This document shows positions 60,146 to 64,000 of a stretch of DNA of 64,000 nucleotides, one piece after another; position 1 is the stretch's first letter; each line of letters opens with the position of its first letter. The stretch is from Bryobacter sp964387685 (GTDB lineage: Bacteria > Acidobacteriota > Terriglobia > Bryobacterales > Bryobacteraceae): assembly GCA_964387685.1 (NCBI GenBank), contig CAYLXK010000003.1:186001-250000 (forward strand), written 5' to 3'. The translations under genes and the position numbers were made by a program. Under the pieces are notes generated by a model, which saw nothing but the letters and a program-made list of their open reading frames with translations, was not told the DNA's origin and searched no databases.

Positions 60146-61489
60146 TTGTCAAACAGGGAAGGAAGCAATAACGCCCTCTTGGAACCGGTGATTGCCTTCC
60201 AGAACGTCGAGAAAAGCTATGCGATCTATGACTCGCCGTCGGATCGCCTTACGGAACTTCTCACTCTGCAGTGGCACAAAAAACATCGCCTTTTTCGCGC
60301 GCTCGATCGCGTGTCGTTCGAAGTGAACGCCGGCGAGACCTTTTGCGTTATCGGCGAAAACGGTTCTGGCAAAAGCACTTTGCTGCAGATCGTCGCCGGC
60401 ATCCTGACACCCAGCTCCGGCGAAGCACGGGTCCGAGGACGTGTAGCGGCCCTCCTGGAGCTTGGGTCGGGCTTTAACCCGGATTTCACGGGCCGCGACA
60501 ACGTTTATCTCAACGCGGCAATCCTTGGACTTTCCCACCAGGAGACAGAGCGCCGTTTTCGCAGCATCGAGGACTTTGCAGAGATCGGCGATTTCTTAGA
60601 CCAGCCCGTCAAAACCTACTCAAGCGGGATGGCGGTTCGGCTTGCCTTTAGCGTTGCGATCCACGTCGATCCGGAGATTCTCCTGGTCGACGAAGCACTC
60701 GCCGTAGGCGACATTTATTTTCGCCAACGCTGTATGCGCAAAGTCCACGAACTGCGTCAACGCGGAGTGACCATTCTCTTTGTCAGCCACGCTATGGGCG
60801 ACGTCAAGGCGATCGGAGACCGTGTGCTTTGGCTGGAGAACGGACGCATACGCGCCCTGGGGAAGCCCGATGAGGTGGTCGGCCAGTACCTCGGCGCTAT
60901 GGCCGCCAAGGATTCTGTTTATCTCGACCACCAGGGCGAGCGCCGTGCGGATACTGCCGAAGCAGCCACCACGGCCCCCGAAGTGATCGAGCATATCCCC
61001 AACGTAGACCATCGACACGGCGACGGACGCGCCCACATCGTGGGTATTGCCGTCTTCAACCAAAATGGGAACTCTTGCCACATCCTGCAACCGGACTCCC
61101 AAGTCATCGTCCGGATCAGCGCCCGGGCCAATGCCTTCGTGCCCGCACCAAACATCGGGTTTATGCTGCGCAACCACATGGGTGTTGATTTTGCCGGCAC
61201 CAACACGCTTCGCGAAGGACATAACCTTCCCGCCCTGTCACCGGGCGACACGATTACTGTGGATTTTCACGTTCACCTGCCAGAGCTCTACCCTTCGCAT
61301 TTCTCGTTCTCTCCCGCCATCGCGGATGGCAATTTGATCGAATACCGAATGTGCGACTGGATTGATAACGCACTTACGCTACAGATGGACCACGGAGACG
61401 GGCAAATCTATGGCTACCTTCATCTTCCCTGCCGCGTAGAAGTCAACGCCCGCCTCCAAACCGTGCAGCCGGAGCTTCGGCATGGCTGA
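60146..61489 (+). CDS. Wzt-type polysaccharide ABC exporter ATPase with C-terminal binding domain
   Basis: A 447-residue ABC ATPase of the polysaccharide/O-antigen export class. Residues 14-250 hold the ATPase (Walker A GENGSGKST at 70-78, LGSGFNPDFTGRDNVYLN, signature YSSGMAVRLAFSVA, Walker B ILLVDEALAVGD). Residues about 285-435 form a Wzt-C-like beta-sandwich (VIVRISARAN, LRNHMGVDFAGTNT, FHVHLPELYPSHFSFSPAIADG) that in known systems recognises the capped end of the sugar chain. The start is TTG 60146. The methyltransferase gene overlaps it by 8 bp. Its permease is not in the window. Confidence 0.92.
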   Translation: MSNREGSNNALLEPVIAFQNVEKSYAIYDSPSDRLTELLTLQWHKKHRLFRALDRVSFEVNAGETFCVIGENGSGKSTLLQIVAGILTPSSGEARVRGRVAALLELGSGFNPDFTGRDNVYLNAAILGLSHQETERRFRSIEDFAEIGDFLDQPVKTYSSGMAVRLAFSVAIHVDPEILLVDEALAVGDIYFRQRCMRKVHELRQRGVTILFVSHAMGDVKAIGDRVLWLENGRIRALGKPDEVVGQYLGAMAAKDSVYLDHQGERRADTAEAATTAPEVIEHIPNVDHRHGDGRAHIVGIAVFNQNGNSCHILQPDSQVIVRISARANAFVPAPNIGFMLRNHMGVDFAGTNTLREGHNLPALSPGDTITVDFHVHLPELYPSHFSFSPAIADGNLIEYRMCDWIDNALTLQMDHGDGQIYGYLHLPCRVEVNARLQTVQPELRHG

Positions 61490-62780
61490 GCACGCCTCCG
61501 AATTCACTGGTGAGCGCATCATTCCGGGGATGGTAAACGCCGATCTCTGGAACGAACACATCTCGCGATACCACTTCGCGTCCCGGCTTTGCCGCTTCAA
61601 AAAGGTAATTGACCTTGGATGTGGCAGCGGCTACGGTTCCGCGGAACTTGCCAGGACGGCCGACTCCGTCGTTGGCGTGGATGTGGATCCCACCACTATC
61701 TCGGAAGCAGCCCGCAACTACCGCCTGCCCAATCTCGAATTCCGCACCGCCACTGTCGACCAACTTCCGTTTGAAAACGGCTATTTCCACACTGGCGTTT
61801 GTTTCGAGGTTATTGAGCACATCGAAAACTTCCGGGCGCTGCTAGCGGAAGCCCGGCGCGTCATTAACCCTCATGGCCAGCTTGTCATCTCCACTCCGAA
61901 TCGGCTCTACTACGCCGAAAGCCGCCGCGATGCAGGACCAAACCCGTTTCACGTGCGGGAATTCACGTTCGAGGAGTTCCGCACGGCCTTGGCAGAGTTT
62001 TTTCCCCACCAAACATTCTTTGTGCAAAATCACACCAGCGGTCTGGTCTTTCTTCCCCTTGAAAACAAAACCGGAACGGAGATCAAGGTGGAACGCGAGA
62101 ATACCGACCCCGCCGCGGCGCACTTCTTCGTCGCAGTCTGCGCCGCCAAACCGCTGTTAGGCGCACCGTCCTACGTATATATTCCGCAAGCCGCCAACGT
62201 ACTACAACAGCGGGAAACACATATTCGCCGATTGGAGGACGAGCTCGAAACGAAGGATCAATGGCTCGCCCAATCAAAGCAGGACTTGGCCGCGCTTGTA
62301 GAACAGTTCCGCGCCCTTAATCTGGAGTTGGAAGCCAAGAACCGTTGGGCCCTGGAGCAAAATGAAAAAGTTTTGGCCGCGGCAGCCGCTCTGCACAAGT
62401 TGGAGGGGGAACTGGCAGACCAACACCGCCGCGGTGCGGAGGTCGTCGCCCAGTATGAAACCCGCATCCAGCAGTTGGAAGAAGAATCCGCATCCCAGCT
62501 TGCCTGGGCCAAACAGCTAGAGACCGACCTTCTCGACGAAGCCGACTCCCTTAAGAAGCACCTTACAAAGTTGGATATCGAACTCCAATCGGCCGGCACT
62601 AGCCTTTCTCAATATCAAGCCAAACTCGACGAGGCGGAGGCCACCGTAATCGAGCGTACTCATTGGGCCCAACGGGAGCAAGCTCTCCGGGAAGAGTTGG
62701 AAGCGCGGCTCAGCTCTGCCCAAGCCTCCCGTTGGGTCAAGATCGGGAGGGTCATCGGCCTTGGGCCGAAGCTCACATGA
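61482..62780 (+). CDS. SAM-dependent methyltransferase with long C-terminal coiled coil
   Basis: A 432-residue protein. The N-terminal 230 residues are a class I methyltransferase: SAM motif DLGCGSGYG at 44-52, VVGVDVDPTTISEAARNY, ENGYFHTGVCFEVIEHIENF and VISTPNRLYYAES. The rest (about 240-415) is an almost uninterrupted charged coiled coil (RRLEDELETKDQW, EQFRALNLELEAKNRW, ETRIQQLEEESASQ), ending in a short tail RWVKIGRVIGLGPKL. It overlaps the Wzt-like gene and the next glycosyltransferase gene (4 bp, ATGA). This layout resembles enzymes that cap polysaccharide chains and set their length. Confidence 0.87.
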   Translation: MAEHASEFTGERIIPGMVNADLWNEHISRYHFASRLCRFKKVIDLGCGSGYGSAELARTADSVVGVDVDPTTISEAARNYRLPNLEFRTATVDQLPFENGYFHTGVCFEVIEHIENFRALLAEARRVINPHGQLVISTPNRLYYAESRRDAGPNPFHVREFTFEEFRTALAEFFPHQTFFVQNHTSGLVFLPLENKTGTEIKVERENTDPAAAHFFVAVCAAKPLLGAPSYVYIPQAANVLQQRETHIRRLEDELETKDQWLAQSKQDLAALVEQFRALNLELEAKNRWALEQNEKVLAAAAALHKLEGELADQHRRGAEVVAQYETRIQQLEEESASQLAWAKQLETDLLDEADSLKKHLTKLDIELQSAGTSLSQYQAKLDEAEATVIERTHWAQREQALREELEARLSSAQASRWVKIGRVIGLGPKLT

Positions 62781-64000
62781 GCGTCGTTTGGCGAATCTTG
62801 AGGCAGCTTCCGCTACTGCTCCTTAGCCCTTTCCTGCTTTTGCTGCAAGTCCTATCGCTCGCCCTAGGCGATTTGGCGTGGTCTGTCCTGGGCCGCAGGA
62901 AACTTCTCGCGGATCAACCGGTAAACAACCACGCCGCCAGCGTTGTCATACCAAACTGGAATGGCCGTGATCTCCTCGAAAAATACCTGCCCAGCGTGGT
63001 CGTCGCTTTAGGCGATAATCCAGACAACGAAATCGTCGTCGTAGACAATGGGTCCACGGATGGCAGTGCGGACTTCCTTCGCCAGAGCTTTCCCAAAGTA
63101 AAGCTCGTCGCCCTGGAGAAAAATCTCGGCTTCGGCGGAGGCAGCAACGCCGGTTTTGCTGCGGCCCGCAACGATATCGTCGTCCTGCTCAACAGCGACA
63201 TGCGCGTCGCTCCAGATTTTCTAGCGCCTCTCCTATCGGCATTCTCCAAGCCAGACATTTTCTCGGTCGCCTGCCAGATTTTCTTCACCGATCCCGCCAA
63301 ACACCGGGAAGAAACCGGACTCACCGAAGGCCGCTGGCAGAATGGATTCCTGCGTGTTCGTCATCGAATCGACCAGGACCTCAACGAACTCTTTCCGTGC
63401 TTCTATGGAGGCGGCGGCTCCTGCGCGTTCGACCGCAAGAAGTTTCTCGAGTTGGGCGGCTTTGACGAAGTCCTTGCTCCTTTCTACCTGGAAGATACCG
63501 ATCTTGGCTACCTTGCTTGGAAACGCGGCTGGCGCAACCTTTACCAGCCCCAAAGCCACGTCTGGCACGAGCATCGCGGCACCATCGGCAAGAAGTTTTC
63601 CCGAGCCTATATCGAGAATGTCCTCCACAAAAACTTCCTTCTCTTCGTTTGGAAAAATATCCACTCGCCAAGCATGCTGGCGGAACACTTCCTGGGCGCC
63701 TATCTATCGGCGTTGCTCAGCATGATCTGGGGTAATTCGCTGGAACGCGCGAACTTCGCCGGCCTCCTGCGTGCCACTCTTCAACTGCCCGGCGCCCTGC
63801 GCGCCCGCTGGCTCGCCCGCCGTCTATCCGCCATCGGCGATGCCGAAGCCTTCCGCCGCCCCATGGGCGCTTACTATCGCGACCGCTACCAACCTCCCTC
63901 GGAAAGATTAAGGGTTCTGATGGTCTCGCCCTACCCTTTGAGTCCGCCCTCCCACGGCGGCGCGGTCTTCATGCAACAAACCATCCGGGAGTTGTCCAAG
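62777..64000 (+). CDS. Glycosyltransferase, GT2 fused to GT4 N-terminus, truncated by window end
   Basis: The gene is open to the right edge (408 codons visible). A hydrophobic N-terminal segment (LPLLLLSPFLLLLQVLSLALG) could anchor the protein. A family 2 glycosyltransferase follows at about 55-300: SVVIPNWNGRDLLEKYL, IVVVDNGSTDGSADFL, NLGFGGGSNAGF, VLLNSDMRVAPDFL and YLEDTDLGYLAWKRGW, with WHEH. From residue about 375 a new Rossmann entry begins, RLRVLMVSPYPLSPPSHGGAV, typical of GT4 (GT-B) transferases. So this is a two-enzyme fusion that likely adds two sugars of the exported polysaccharide. Confidence 0.88.
   Translation, partial: MSVVWRILRQLPLLLLSPFLLLLQVLSLALGDLAWSVLGRRKLLADQPVNNHAASVVIPNWNGRDLLEKYLPSVVVALGDNPDNEIVVVDNGSTDGSADFLRQSFPKVKLVALEKNLGFGGGSNAGFAAARNDIVVLLNSDMRVAPDFLAPLLSAFSKPDIFSVACQIFFTDPAKHREETGLTEGRWQNGFLRVRHRIDQDLNELFPCFYGGGGSCAFDRKKFLELGGFDEVLAPFYLEDTDLGYLAWKRGWRNLYQPQSHVWHEHRGTIGKKFSRAYIENVLHKNFLLFVWKNIHSPSMLAEHFLGAYLSALLSMIWGNSLERANFAGLLRATLQLPGALRARWLARRLSAIGDAEAFRRPMGAYYRDRYQPPSERLRVLMVSPYPLSPPSHGGAVFMQQTIRELSK

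Overview
The window reads as a contiguous piece of a bacterial chromosome, most likely from the Acidobacteriota and probably from a Solibacter/Bryobacter-like lineage. This rests on gene content only: DUF1501, DUF1549/DUF1553 and DUF1800 secreted proteins, many Tat-exported Gfo/Idh/MocA and TIM-barrel proteins, a bacillithiol enzyme (BshC), a WhiG/FliA-type sigma factor, and small core-gene operons with many TTG and GTG starts. Coding density is high. I see no insertion sequence, prophage, integrase, CRISPR array or rRNA operon.

Layout. 1-2.8 kb: a partial peroxiredoxin-like gene, a stand-alone B12-binding mutase domain, an NYN/OST-HTH RNA-binding nuclease and RidA. 2.8-3.3 kb: a decayed YcxB-like gene. 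3.3-8 kb: SMP-30, Nudix and MutS2 on the minus strand, with a divergent DUF1684 gene. 8-13.4 kb: a minus-strand operon of frataxin (cyaY), hemW, threonine aldolase, M3 peptidase, an AbrB-like regulator and a small ATPase. 13.4-17 kb: bshC, an HpaI-type aldolase and a convergent CPA2 antiporter. 17-21.3 kb: a LolD/FtsX/AttH-like envelope ABC system. 21.3-27.7 kb: a c-type cytochrome-like DUF1549/1553 protein, DUF1501, a TIM-barrel protein and SppA. 27.7-29.3 kb: a WhiG/FliA-like sigma factor and a structured non-coding leader. 29-35.4 kb: sugar and sugar-acid metabolism (EamA, PfkB, YjhG dehydratase, Gfo, TIM barrel).

35.4-42.6 kb holds core metabolism: coaD, an aminotransferase, manA, ssb, EthD-like, rbfA, apbE, hemE and hemG. 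42.6-50.2 kb: a GntR regulator, a Gfo oxidoreductase, aat, a PilZ-DnaJ fusion, a phosphoesterase, a sulfatase, a lone groES, Skp/OmpH and an unknown membrane protein. 50.3-54.3 kb: a DUF1800-DUF1501 operon ended by a clear terminator. 54.4-60.1 kb: tRNA-Arg, purD, mnmG, rsmG, parA, parB and tRNA-Met, with a perfect parS-like palindrome inside rsmG. This arrangement is typical of origin-proximal DNA. 60.1-64 kb: the start of a polysaccharide locus with a Wzt-type ATPase, a methyltransferase carrying a long coiled coil, and a GT2-GT4 glycosyltransferase cut by the window end.

The most interesting points are: the Wzt/methyltransferase-coiled-coil pair, which resembles a chain-terminating ruler such as WbdD; the PilZ-DnaJ-C-terminal fusion; the NYN-linker-OST-HTH protein; the coupling of frataxin to hemW; a perfect inverted repeat carrying both outward -10 boxes between yjhG and a Gfo gene; and -10 boxes placed 6 nt before several start codons, which suggests leaderless mRNAs.
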